Assembly: GCF_900109035.1 (NCBI RefSeq)
Contig: NZ_FNYD01000006.1
Span: 186,001 to 250,000 of the forward strand
Direction of reading: 5' to 3'
DNA from: Cribrihabitans marinus
GTDB taxonomy: Bacteria > Pseudomonadota > Alphaproteobacteria > Rhodobacterales > Rhodobacteraceae
DNA length: 64,000 nucleotides
Part shown: positions 33,865 to 42,923 of the stretch, piece by piece
Layout of the letters: each line of letters begins with the position of its first letter
How positions within the stretch are numbered: the stretch's first letter is position 1
Position numbers and translations under genes: made by a program
The notes under the pieces: model-generated
What the model saw: the letters and a program-made list of their open reading frames with translations, nothing else
The model's database searches: none
What the model was told of the DNA's origin: nothing

Positions 33865-36744
33865 TCAGTCCTCCTTCACCGCTGTCTGCGCCGGGTCTTC
33901 CGCCTCTGGCGGGTCGTCCCTCGCGGGGTTGATGTCCATCGCGTGCTCGGTGACCATGCCGGGCTGCCAGGCCAGCCGCGACAGGCTTTCCAGCGCCAGA
34001 AGCACCGCGCCCACCACGGCCAGGAACACGCCCAGGTCGAAGAACATGGCGGTGGCAAGCTCGAATTCCTCCAGCGGCGGGATCTGGAAATAGCCGAAAT
34101 CGCTGGTCAGAAAGGGCACGCCGTTGAACCACGCGCCGATGCCGGTGATCGCGGCGATCAGCACGCCGGACCCGATGATGCCGTGATAGTAGAAATGCTG
34201 CCGCTCGGCGGCCCAGCCGAAGCCGCTGGCCATGTATTGCATCACATAGGCGATCGAGGCGATCAGCCCGGCGATGAACCCGCCGCCCGGCAGGTTGTGG
34301 CCGCGGAGGAAGATGTAGGTCGCCACCATCAGCGCGATCGGCATCATCACCCTTGTCGCCACAACCATCATCAGCGGGTGGGCGTCACCCGATTGCGGCC
34401 AGTCGGGCTTGCGGTTCAGCAGGTAGGCGCGCACGCGCGTCGACAGCAGCGCCTCGGTCAGCGAGAAGATCACCAATGCGGCGATGCCCAGCACGATGAT
34501 CTCGCCGAACGTGTCGAAGCCCCTGAAATCCACCAGGATCACGTTGACCACGTTGGTGCCGCCGCCGCCGGTCTTGGAATTCGCCAGGTGGTATTCCGAG
34601 ATGGTCGGAAAGGCGAAGTCGCGCACCATCAGCGCATAGACGAGGCCAGCGGTGCCCAGTCCCGCGGCCCCGGCGATCACCCCGTCGCGCACCCGGATCC
34701 CGAGAGAGCTGTCCACCGGCGTGCCCTTGGGCAGGAAGTTCAGGCAGAGCAGCAGCAGGATGATCGTCACCACCTCGACCGAGATCTGCGTCATCGCAAG
34801 GTCCGGTGCAGAGAGATAGTTGAACGACATCGAGACGGTCAGGCCCACGACGCCGATCAGCACCAGCGCCAGTTGCCGGTTGCGGTGCAGGAAGGTCAGC
34901 AGCGCGGTCGCCGCGATCAGGCAGAACCAGGCGATGATCGGCAGGATCGGCGCGTCCTGCACGTCGCGCGTGGGCAACCCGATCGTGCCCGAGAAATAGC
35001 CGTAGCCCGCCAGCAGCAGGGTGAAGACCACGAAGATCATCGCATAGCGCGAGATGGCGCCGTCATGCAGGCGGTCGGTGACGGTTCGACTCAGCTCCGC
35101 GATCCAGCGCAGCAGCGCGTCGAAGATGGTCTTGGCCTCGGGCCGCGGCATCGCGTTCCAGCCGCGCTCCAGCCCGCCATGCAGGCGCAGCAGAGCCAGC
35201 CCGGTCAGCAACGCGCCGAAGGACAGGAACAGCGCCGTGTTGAACCCGTGCCAGATCTTGAGCTTGAACTCAGGCAGGTCACCGCCGGTCACCGCATAGG
35301 AGGCCGCCTTGACCAGCGGCCCGACCAGGGCCTGCGAGAACAGGCCGATCGCCACCACCAGAACCGCCAGGAACATCGGTGCCAGCCAGAGCCCCGGGCC
35401 GGGATCATGCGGGCTGGCCGGGTAGTCGTGCCGCTTGGGGCCCAGGAAGACATGCGCGATATAGCGGAACGAATAGGCCGCCGTGAACGCCGCCGCCAGC
35501 CCGGCGATGGCCGGCAGCACCAGGCGCGATCCGTTCCAGGTGGTGTCCAACGCCTCTGCCAGCATCATCTCCTTCGACAGGAACCCGTTGAGCGTCGGCA
35601 GGCCTGCCATCGACAGCGCGGCGATGGTGGCGATGGTGAAGGTCAGCGGCATCAGGTGCCGCAGCCCGCCCAGCCGCTTGATGTCGCGGGTATGCGCCTC
35701 GTGGTCGACAATGCCGGCGGTCATGAACAGCGCCGCCTTGTAGACGGCGTGGTTGATGATGTGAAACACCGCGGCGATCGCCGCCATCTTGGTGCCGAAA
35801 CCCAACAGCATTGTGATCAACCCCAGGTTGCTGACCGTCGAGAAGGCCAGCAACGCCTTGAGGTCGTCCTTGAAAAGCGCGATCACCGCGCCGATCAGCA
35901 TGGTGGCCAGCCCGGTTGTGGCGACGATGTAGAACCATTCCGGCGTACCGGCCAGCACCGGCCACACACGCGCCATCATGAACAGGCCGGCCTTCACCAT
36001 CGTGGCCGAGTGCAGATAGGCCGAGACCGGCGTGGGCGCGGCCATCGCGTGCGGCAGCCAGAAGTGGAACGGGAACTGCGCCGACTTGGTGAAACAGCCC
36101 AGCAGGATCAGGATCAGCGCCGGCAGGTAGAGCGGCGAGGCCTGGATCGCCTCCTTGTTCCGCAGGATCTCCGTCAGGTCGTAGGACCCGGCGATACTGC
36201 CCAGGATCAGCATGCCACCGATCATCGCCAGACCGCCCGACCCGGTCACGGCCAGCGCCATGCGCGCGCCCTGCCGGCCCTCGGGCAGGTGTTTCCAGTA
36301 TCCGATCAGCAGAAAGGAACTGAGCGAGGTCAGTTCCCAGAACACCAGCAGGAGCAGGATGTTGTCGCTGAGCACGATGCCCACCATCGCGCCCTGGAAG
36401 AGCAGCAGGTAGGCATAGAACTGGCCCATCGGATCCTCGCGCGACAGGTAGTAGCGCGCATAGAGAATGATCAGCAGGCCGATGCCCAGGATCAGCCCGG
36501 CAAAGAGCAGCCCCAGCCCGTCGAGAAAGAAGTTCGCATTCAGGCCCAGGTTCGGCAGCCAGTCAATGCGGGCGGTGATGACCTCGCCCCGCAGCACGGC
36601 CGGCGCGTGCAGGAGCAGGCCGATCAGCGCCAGCAGCGTCGCGGTCCCGGCCGCCGAGGCCGATGCGTCGCGCCCGGCGCGGACCAGGAGGGCGGGAAAG
36701 ACGACGCCGAGAAAGGGAAGGGCCACGATGAGGAATAACGACAA
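33865..36744 (-). CDS. mnhA: Na+/H+ antiporter fused subunit A/B
   Basis: 959 residues with roughly 20 membrane helices: residues 1 to about 760 are MnhA (NuoL-like; FFLDGLGLLFAGLILGIG, then KSAQFPFHFWLPHAMAAPTP with the conserved Lys) and the C-terminus is MnhB (IMVATYIFLRGHNLPGGGFI). A/B fusion is known for Pha-type antiporters. I choose TTG at 36744 (MSLFLIVALPFLG) because GGAG lies 8 bp upstream; a GTG at 36804 would add 20 residues with no ribosome site and would put the operator-like palindrome inside the coding region. It is the first gene of mnhABCDEFG, which exchanges cytoplasmic Na+ for H+. Confidence 0.93.
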   Translation of the reverse strand: MSLFLIVALPFLGVVFPALLVRAGRDASASAAGTATLLALIGLLLHAPAVLRGEVITARIDWLPNLGLNANFFLDGLGLLFAGLILGIGLLIILYARYYLSREDPMGQFYAYLLLFQGAMVGIVLSDNILLLLVFWELTSLSSFLLIGYWKHLPEGRQGARMALAVTGSGGLAMIGGMLILGSIAGSYDLTEILRNKEAIQASPLYLPALILILLGCFTKSAQFPFHFWLPHAMAAPTPVSAYLHSATMVKAGLFMMARVWPVLAGTPEWFYIVATTGLATMLIGAVIALFKDDLKALLAFSTVSNLGLITMLLGFGTKMAAIAAVFHIINHAVYKAALFMTAGIVDHEAHTRDIKRLGGLRHLMPLTFTIATIAALSMAGLPTLNGFLSKEMMLAEALDTTWNGSRLVLPAIAGLAAAFTAAYSFRYIAHVFLGPKRHDYPASPHDPGPGLWLAPMFLAVLVVAIGLFSQALVGPLVKAASYAVTGGDLPEFKLKIWHGFNTALFLSFGALLTGLALLRLHGGLERGWNAMPRPEAKTIFDALLRWIAELSRTVTDRLHDGAISRYAMIFVVFTLLLAGYGYFSGTIGLPTRDVQDAPILPIIAWFCLIAATALLTFLHRNRQLALVLIGVVGLTVSMSFNYLSAPDLAMTQISVEVVTIILLLLCLNFLPKGTPVDSSLGIRVRDGVIAGAAGLGTAGLVYALMVRDFAFPTISEYHLANSKTGGGGTNVVNVILVDFRGFDTFGEIIVLGIAALVIFSLTEALLSTRVRAYLLNRKPDWPQSGDAHPLMMVVATRVMMPIALMVATYIFLRGHNLPGGGFIAGLIASIAYVMQYMASGFGWAAERQHFYYHGIIGSGVLIAAITGIGAWFNGVPFLTSDFGYFQIPPLEEFELATAMFFDLGVFLAVVGAVLLALESLSRLAWQPGMVTEHAMDINPARDDPPEAEDPAQTAVKED

Positions 36745-36986
36745 GGGGCGGTCTCCGGTTCTTTTGCGGCGTCTGGGCGACGGTCTGAAAGTTTCAGACC
36801 TCACCGATTATTGCAAGATTGCAAAAGGTGGATCCAAATGTGTTCTTTTCCACGACGGGCGCGGCAAATTGCCCGTGCGTCAGGAAACGCTGACGCGATG
36901 GTGATCCAGTGGACGCAGGCCGGGGGCAGGCAGCGCGCCTGCGTCGTGCTAGAAATGCGTCGACGAGACCCGGAACGGAGGAGGCG
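36745..36986. promoter_or_regulatory. Divergent promoter region with stacked inverted repeats
   Basis: This 242-bp gap between mnhAB (minus) and the rhodanese gene (plus) holds a perfect 19-bp palindrome GGTCTGAAAGTTTCAGACC (36782-36800), a tandem TTGCAAGA/TTGCAAAA repeat (36811-36826), an inverted repeat ACGGGC/GCCCGT (36855-36860, 36871-36876) and GCGTCAG/CTGACGC (36877-36883, 36890-36896). The first two lie at a suitable place for operators of the mnh promoter. No unambiguous -35/-10 pair could be picked. Confidence 0.55.
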
Positions 36987-37472
36987 ATGGAGCGCAAGCT
37001 GAACGGCATGGTCCCGCGGATGACGCGGCGCTGGCTGCTGCTGGCCGGCATCGCCGCGCTGGGCGCCTGGGGCATCCGCCAATACCGCCTGATCCCGCCG
37101 GATTTCCCGGGCGGCACACTGACCGCGGGCGAAGCCTTCGAGGCGGCGCAGTCCGGGCGCATCGTGTTGGTCGATATCCGCACACCGCAGGAATGGCGCC
37201 GCACCGGCATCGCGCGCGGCGCGCATCCGATCGACATGCGGCGCGAGGATTTCCGCGCCGCGCTCGACGATCTGACCGCCGAGAACCCGTCTCGCCCCGT
37301 CGCCCTGATCTGTGCGCGCGGCGTCCGCTCGGCGCGGCTGGGCAATGCGCTGGCCGAGGCTGGATACGACAACATTCTCGATGTCCCCGAGGGCATGCTG
37401 GGCTCGCGCGCGGGGCCGGGCTGGCTGGCTTCGGACCTGCCGGTCACGGCCTATTCCGGAGGGGCGGGATGA
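36987..37472 (+). CDS. Membrane-anchored rhodanese-like protein
   Basis: 161 residues: one N-terminal membrane helix (WLLLAGIAALGAWGI) after an arginine-rich start, then a rhodanese domain with the active-site loop CARGVRS (Cys109). It may move sulfur or act as a redox sensor at the periplasmic face. CGGAGGAGG precedes the start. Its stop overlaps the start of the esterase gene by four bases. Confidence 0.85.
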   Translation: MERKLNGMVPRMTRRWLLLAGIAALGAWGIRQYRLIPPDFPGGTLTAGEAFEAAQSGRIVLVDIRTPQEWRRTGIARGAHPIDMRREDFRAALDDLTAENPSRPVALICARGVRSARLGNALAEAGYDNILDVPEGMLGSRAGPGWLASDLPVTAYSGGAG

Positions 37473-38293
37473 TCCGGGCTCTCTGTCTGGCCGCGGGCCT
37501 GGCGTCGCTGGCGACCCTGGCGCGCGCGGATTGCGCCGATGCGCCCGGCCCCTGCGAGATCCCGGAGGGAAGCTATCATGTCGAACTGCCGGAGTCGGAC
37601 GCGCCGTCGCTTCCTGCGGTGATGTTCCTGCATGGCTATGGCGGATCGGGCGAGGGCGTGCTGAAGATGCGTGGCGTGGTCGAGGCGCTGACCGCGCGCG
37701 GCTATGCGGTCATCGCGCCAGAGGGCAAGCGGCGGCCCAACGGCAACCGCTCCTGGGCGTTCTATCCCGGCCGTGGCGGGCGCGACGAGCATGCGTTCCT
37801 GACCGCCGTGCGGGCCGACGCGGCCCGCCGGTTCGGCGTCGACCCCGAGCGCACGGTCCTTTCGGGGTTTTCAGCGGGCGGGTTCATGGTGACCTATCTG
37901 GCCTGCGAAAACCCGCAAGCCTTCGTGGCCTACGCCCCGGTCTCGGGCGGGTTCTGGCGGCCGCATCCGCAATCCTGCGCCGGGCCGGTGCGGCTGTTCC
38001 ATACGCATGGCTGGACCGACAACGTGGTGCCCCTGGAAGGGCGCTACCTGGGCGGCGGCAAATGGCAGCAGGGCGACATCTTTGCCGGGCTGGAGCTGTT
38101 CCGCGCCGCCAACCGATGCGTCGACAACCGGCCCGACGGCTTTGCCACGACCGGCGACTTCCTGCGCCGCCGCTGGAGCCGTTGCGCCGAGGGCAGCGCG
38201 CTGGAGATGGCGTTGTTTCCAGGCGGGCATGGCGTACCCAAGGGCTGGGCGCCCATGATGCTGGACTGGTTCGAGGCGCTGCCGGGCGCCTGA
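37469..38293 (+). CDS. Secreted alpha/beta-hydrolase, poly(3-hydroxybutyrate) depolymerase-like
   Basis: 274 residues with a signal peptide (MIRALCLAAGLASLATLARA). It belongs to the LpqC/feruloyl-esterase/PHB depolymerase-like group: oxyanion region FLHGYGGSGEG, nucleophile Ser135 in LSGFSAGGFM and the catalytic-His region GGHGVPKGW near the end. The substrate may be a polyester, a hydroxycinnamate ester or another small ester; no substrate-binding domain is present. It is co-translated with the rhodanese gene. Confidence 0.82.
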   Translation: MIRALCLAAGLASLATLARADCADAPGPCEIPEGSYHVELPESDAPSLPAVMFLHGYGGSGEGVLKMRGVVEALTARGYAVIAPEGKRRPNGNRSWAFYPGRGGRDEHAFLTAVRADAARRFGVDPERTVLSGFSAGGFMVTYLACENPQAFVAYAPVSGGFWRPHPQSCAGPVRLFHTHGWTDNVVPLEGRYLGGGKWQQGDIFAGLELFRAANRCVDNRPDGFATTGDFLRRRWSRCAEGSALEMALFPGGHGVPKGWAPMMLDWFEALPGA

Positions 38294-38311
38294 ACGCGCG
38301 CGTTGCGTGGC

Positions 38312-40183
38312 CTATTCGGCCGGCGTGACCCGCGCGTCGCCGTCCAGCACCGCCTTCAGCTCGCGGCGATAGCTGCGCGCGGCACGGGTGATTGCCGGTT
38401 CACGCACCTCTTCGCGCGTCTGCAGGAGCCGGCGCGCGCCCTGTGCCGACACACCGCTGAGCGCCGAGAGAGGCACCGCAAGCGCCAGGCTGAACGCGAT
38501 CGGCAGCAGCCAGGGCGACACCAGTCCGGCCAGGATGCCCACGCTCAGCGCCAGCCCGATCACCGTCTCGAGCGCGTGGCAGACGGCCAGCGTACCCAGC
38601 CCGTAGCGCCCGCCTTGGCGGGCCTGCGGCGACCATCCGCGCTGCAGGCCCAGGACCGTGCGGCCGACCGCGATGACCTGCTGGACCATCAGGATCGGCG
38701 CGTAGAGCACCGACAGGACCAGTTCCGTCAGGAACGAGATTGCAAAGCGCCAGGCGCCGCCGAAATCGGCATAGCGCGCGCCGGTCAGCGGCAATGCGGC
38801 GATGCCCAGGATCTTGGGCGCCAGCAGCATGCCGTAGATCAGCGCGATCACCAGCAGATGCCGCGCCTCGGTCATCTCGGGCCATTGCGGGAAAAGCGGG
38901 TTGGCGGGGCTGAAATAATTCAGCACGCTGGCCTCCTCGCTGCGCCCGATCAGCGCCCACATAAGCAGCAGCGCGAACCAGATCGGCGACATCAGGTAGC
39001 CGATCGCCCCGTGGAACAGGTGAAAGCGCGAGATCGAGCGGAACCCGCGCGCGCGCAGCAGGTTCAGGTGTTGCAGGTTGCCCTGGCACCAGCGCCGGTC
39101 GCGCTGGATGTGGTCGATCAGGGTGGGCGGCGTTTCTTCATAGGAGCCGCGGATGCGCGGCAGGAAGCGCACGGTCCACCCGGCCCGGCGCAGCAGCCCG
39201 GCCTCGACGAAATCGTGGCTCATGATCAGCCGGTCCCGACCCGAGCGCGAGCGCAGGCGCGGCAGCCCGGCGCAGCTGGCGAAGGCCGCGGTGCGGATAA
39301 TCGCGTTGTGGCCCCAGTAGTTGCCTTCCTGGCCGCACCAGCGGGCCATGCCCTCGGCGAAGGCGGCGCCATAGACGCCGTTGGCGAATTGCTGCATCCG
39401 GGCGAACACCGTCTGCGCGCCGATCAGCTGCGGAAAGCTCTGGATCAGCCCGGCGCCGGGATCGCGGGCCAGCGCGTCGGTCAGCTGCGCGATGGCGCGG
39501 CCGGTCATCAGGCTGTCGGCGTCCAGAACCAGCATCGCGTCCCAGTCGCCGCCCCAGTGCTGCACCCAGTCGGCGATGTTGCCCACCTTGCGGTCGGTGT
39601 TGCTGTCGCGGCGGCGGTAATGCAGCGCCAGCCCCGGCGCCAGCGAGTTGCGCAGCGCCTCGATGCTGGCCTGCTCCTGCGCGGCGATGGCGTCGTCGCG
39701 GGTGTCCGACAGGATGAACATGGCATAGTCATGCACGCCGCCGCGTGCCCGCAACTCTTCGAGCATCGAGCGCGCGTTGCCCAGCACGTACCAGGGCACC
39801 TCGTTGTAGACCGGCATCAGCAGCGCCACGCGCAGGGGCCGCACCGGTCCGCGCGGGCGGCGCGAAGCCTGCCGCGACAACGACAGTACGCCCAGCACCA
39901 CCGTGCTGACGGTGAAGGCGATCCAGAAGAAATTGAACGAGATCAGCGCCAACAGAACGCCCTCGACCAGGGTGACGCCCTCTTCGGCGAACCAGTCCTC
40001 CATCAGCCAGACCAGCGCCAGCGTCGCGGCCATCGCCGGGGAAAAGGCCAGGACCCGCCACAGGGCGACATCGCGCGGCGCGTCGGCGTCGGGCGCCTTC
40101 GTGTCGCGGAAATCGCGGCCGAAATCCTGCTTGGGCATCGGCAGCGGCGCGCGCGGCGGCATGATGTGCAGATCGGCACTCAT
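38312..40183 (-). CDS. opgH: Glucans biosynthesis glucosyltransferase
   Basis: Inner-membrane GT2 enzyme that polymerises the linear beta-1,2 glucan backbone of osmoregulated periplasmic glucans from UDP-glucose. 623 residues with helices on both sides of the catalytic domain; GT2 motifs LDADSLMTGRAI, the acceptor-site Asp region and QRDRRWCQGNLQHL (QxxRW). ATG at 40183 overlaps the opgG stop in ATGA; a GTG three codons earlier is the alternative. It is the last gene of its operon. Confidence 0.93.
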   Translation of the reverse strand: MSADLHIMPPRAPLPMPKQDFGRDFRDTKAPDADAPRDVALWRVLAFSPAMAATLALVWLMEDWFAEEGVTLVEGVLLALISFNFFWIAFTVSTVVLGVLSLSRQASRRPRGPVRPLRVALLMPVYNEVPWYVLGNARSMLEELRARGGVHDYAMFILSDTRDDAIAAQEQASIEALRNSLAPGLALHYRRRDSNTDRKVGNIADWVQHWGGDWDAMLVLDADSLMTGRAIAQLTDALARDPGAGLIQSFPQLIGAQTVFARMQQFANGVYGAAFAEGMARWCGQEGNYWGHNAIIRTAAFASCAGLPRLRSRSGRDRLIMSHDFVEAGLLRRAGWTVRFLPRIRGSYEETPPTLIDHIQRDRRWCQGNLQHLNLLRARGFRSISRFHLFHGAIGYLMSPIWFALLLMWALIGRSEEASVLNYFSPANPLFPQWPEMTEARHLLVIALIYGMLLAPKILGIAALPLTGARYADFGGAWRFAISFLTELVLSVLYAPILMVQQVIAVGRTVLGLQRGWSPQARQGGRYGLGTLAVCHALETVIGLALSVGILAGLVSPWLLPIAFSLALAVPLSALSGVSAQGARRLLQTREEVREPAITRAARSYRRELKAVLDGDARVTPAE

Positions 40184-41679
40184 GCCGTCCACCGGTAGAG
40201 CCAGACCTCGGAGGCCATCGCGCCGTCCTTGCGCAGTTGCGCGCGCAGTTCCACATGATCGCGCTCGCCCGGGTCGAAGGAGAAGGCCAGGCGCAGGCCG
40301 CCGGTCTCGGGATTGCGCTGCAGGATCGGCTCGGACATCTCGGTATGGGGCGATTGCACGATCGGCACGATCACATCGATATCCGCGTGCAGTTCGGTCG
40401 CTTCGAAGTCGATCACCACCAGCCGCCCGGTGCCGAAGGTCTTGTCACCCATCGCCGTGTCGGTGACACGGGGCAGGGGGGTCGTGGCGGGCTCCTCGCC
40501 CCAGGTCAGGCGATAGCCGATCTCGAATGGCTGGCCGACGGGAACCGGCGTCGCGGGTCGCCAATAGGCGACGATGTTGTCATAGATCTCCTGGTCGGCG
40601 GGGATCTCGACCAGGGTGACGGTGCCGCGTCCCCAGTTGCCCATCGGTTCGACCCAGAGGCCCGGACGCTTGTGATACATCGCCTCGAGATCGTTGAAAT
40701 CCGAGAAGTCGCGCGCCCGCTGCATCAGGCCGAAGCCCTGCGGCCCGTCATCGACGAAAGATGAAACCTGCAACCGGCGCGGATTGGACAGCGGGCGCCA
40801 GATCACCTCGCCGGCGCCGTTGCGGATCATCAGGCCGTTGCTGTCATGCACCGCAGGCCGGAAATCGTCGAACCGGGTGCGCCCGGTCTGGTCATAGAGG
40901 AACATCGAGGTCAGCGGCCCCAGCCCCACGTTCTCAAGCTCGGTGCGCGGGAAGAGGGTCGCCTGCACCTCCATCACGCAATCCGCCCCGGCGCGGATGT
41001 CGAAGCGATAGGCGCCGGTGACGCTGGGGCTGTCCATCAGCGCGTGAACGATCATGTTGTCCTGCCCCGGCGCGGGCCGTTCCAGCCAGAAGCGGGTGAA
41101 GTCGGGAAATTCCTCGCCATCCGGACCGGCGGTGTTCAGCGCCAGGCCGCGCGCCGACAGGCCATAGACCTCGTACAGGCCGATGGCGCGGAAATAGCTG
41201 GCGCCCTGGAAGACGCAGAACTCGTCGGTCAGGCCGGGCCGGTGCATCTCGGTGCGCAGGCGCAGCCCGGAAAAGCCCAGCGTGTCGTCGACGGGCAGCT
41301 GCGGCACCTCTTCGGACTTGTCGAACATCGACAGATCGAATTCCACCGGGTTCGCATTGCCGTCCGAGACCTCGAACACCTTGACGGCGCGGGGGAAATA
41401 CAGCCCCGGCGGGAAGAAATCGACATTGAAGGGCGCGTCCGTACCGTTCCACAACGTCCGTTCGGGTCGGAAACGGATCGACCGGTACTGCTCATAGGTC
41501 AGGTCGCGCCAGGCCTGCGGAATCGTCGGGCGCGGGGCATAGGGGCGCGAGGCCAAATCGCGGGCCTCGGCCACGACCATGCCGGGGTCGAAGGGCATTC
41601 CGATACCGGTTGCCCCGGCCGCCGAGCTCAGGGCCAGGGCCGAAATCGAGGACAGGAATGTGCGGCGCGACAGCGTCAT
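40180..41679 (-). CDS. opgG: Periplasmic glucan biosynthesis protein OpgG
   Basis: 499 residues with a twin-arginine-like signal (LSRRTFLSSISALALSSAA) and the OpgG/OpgD fold: a large beta-sandwich catalytic domain followed by an Ig-like domain from about residue 380. FRPERTLWNGTDAPFNVDF and GNWGRGTVTLVEIP are typical. It acts in the periplasm on the glucan produced by OpgH. The Tat-type signal is more usual for OpgD than OpgG, so OpgD is a possible alternative. It overlaps opgC and opgH. Confidence 0.9.
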   Translation of the reverse strand: MTLSRRTFLSSISALALSSAAGATGIGMPFDPGMVVAEARDLASRPYAPRPTIPQAWRDLTYEQYRSIRFRPERTLWNGTDAPFNVDFFPPGLYFPRAVKVFEVSDGNANPVEFDLSMFDKSEEVPQLPVDDTLGFSGLRLRTEMHRPGLTDEFCVFQGASYFRAIGLYEVYGLSARGLALNTAGPDGEEFPDFTRFWLERPAPGQDNMIVHALMDSPSVTGAYRFDIRAGADCVMEVQATLFPRTELENVGLGPLTSMFLYDQTGRTRFDDFRPAVHDSNGLMIRNGAGEVIWRPLSNPRRLQVSSFVDDGPQGFGLMQRARDFSDFNDLEAMYHKRPGLWVEPMGNWGRGTVTLVEIPADQEIYDNIVAYWRPATPVPVGQPFEIGYRLTWGEEPATTPLPRVTDTAMGDKTFGTGRLVVIDFEATELHADIDVIVPIVQSPHTEMSEPILQRNPETGGLRLAFSFDPGERDHVELRAQLRKDGAMASEVWLYRWTA

Positions 41680-42923
41680 TTTCGGACTTTCCAAGGTTGC
41701 GACTTGAACCATCCGGCCAGATAGGCAACCCCGATGATCATTGCAAAGCCGGTCAGGTTGGCCAGTGCGACGGTGGCGGAATCCCGCCCGGCGGAATCCA
41801 GCCAAACGCCGATAAACCGCGCAATTGCCATGGAAAAAACGAAGACCGCCAGCGATTGCTGGCCGACCTTGGTGATCAGCCGCAGCACGATGCGCCAGGT
41901 CCGGGCGGCCCATCCGGTCCCGGTGGCCAGCAGCCGCGCGCCCTTGTCGCCGGCGGCGACCCAGCCCAGATAGGCCAGCGCGAGGAAGTGCAGGAAGCGC
42001 AGCAGGCCGAACTCGGTCTTGGGGCGCAGTTCCTTGCTCAGCGACCAGACCTTGCGGATCTGCTCGCCCAGGTCGGGGCTCAGGGCATCGACCCACAGGA
42101 ACACCTTCCACGCGCCGAAGGGCGCGGACAACACCAGGAACGCCGCCGAGATCCAGATCAGCGCCTTCGAAACCGGCGGCGCGGGGATCCAGCCGCGCAT
42201 CAGTGCGAATCCGGTGAAGAACAGCAGCTGCCAGCCGAACGGGTTGAAGAACCACTGGCGGTCCGACCACGGCTCGGCCGGCAGCGCCAGCGCGCCGGTC
42301 TGCGCCACCGCCCAGATCGCGACCGATGCCAACACCGCCGCCCAGACCCCGACCTGCCGCAGCGCCACGAAGACCGGCATCATCGCCAGCACCACCAGGT
42401 ACATCGGCAGGATGTCGAAATAGTTGGGCACATAGGTCAGCGTGAACAGGCCCAGCATCTGCTGCATCGGATCGGCAAAGAAGTGCTGCAGGTTCAGCGA
42501 GGCGACATAGCTCTTGTCGAACGCCCCCGACAGGTCCAGCGCGGCCATCGACATCGCGACGAAGAAGAACAGGCAGATATGCGCCCAGTAGACCTGCCAG
42601 GTGCGGAAGGCCACGCGCGCGGTGCCCATCCACCAGCCCTGGCGCTCGAACGCGCCGCCGAAGGCGATGGCCGAGGCCATGCCGGAACAGAACACGAAGA
42701 TCTCGGTGGCGTCGGAATAGCCGAACCGCGCGGGGATCCACCCGGTCCAGGGATTGCGCGGGATATGCGCGACCAGGATGATGAACATCGCGATGCCGCG
42801 ATAGAAGTCCAGCCGCGGGTCGCGCGTGCCTGACCTGGCGGCCGGGCGGGCCGGCGCGGCGGCAGTGAAATCCGATGCGGGCGAGATCGTCGCCATTCCG
42901 GTCCGGTCCTCTGTCACTGTCAC
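41676..42923 (-). CDS. opgC: OpgC glucan-modifying membrane acyltransferase
   Basis: 415 residues, about ten membrane helices. The RDPRLDFYRGIAMFIILVAH start matches the OpgC/acyltransferase-3 family, which transfers succinyl or other acyl groups to periplasmic glucans. The frame starts at GTG 42923, overlapping the TPR gene stop (GTGA); an internal ATG at 42896 with GAGG upstream would give 406 residues and is about equally likely. It sits in the same operon as opgG and opgH. Confidence 0.88.
   Translation of the reverse strand: MTVTEDRTGMATISPASDFTAAAPARPAARSGTRDPRLDFYRGIAMFIILVAHIPRNPWTGWIPARFGYSDATEIFVFCSGMASAIAFGGAFERQGWWMGTARVAFRTWQVYWAHICLFFFVAMSMAALDLSGAFDKSYVASLNLQHFFADPMQQMLGLFTLTYVPNYFDILPMYLVVLAMMPVFVALRQVGVWAAVLASVAIWAVAQTGALALPAEPWSDRQWFFNPFGWQLLFFTGFALMRGWIPAPPVSKALIWISAAFLVLSAPFGAWKVFLWVDALSPDLGEQIRKVWSLSKELRPKTEFGLLRFLHFLALAYLGWVAAGDKGARLLATGTGWAARTWRIVLRLITKVGQQSLAVFVFSMAIARFIGVWLDSAGRDSATVALANLTGFAMIIGVAYLAGWFKSQPWKVRK

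Noticed and set aside
33865-36744. Fused MnhA-MnhB as a novel architecture
   Set aside because: A/B fusion is already known for Pha-type antiporters of alphaproteobacteria.
38312-41750. TTGCAAAG words inside opgH and opgC regions
   Set aside because: They are within coding sequence, single, and explained by codons.
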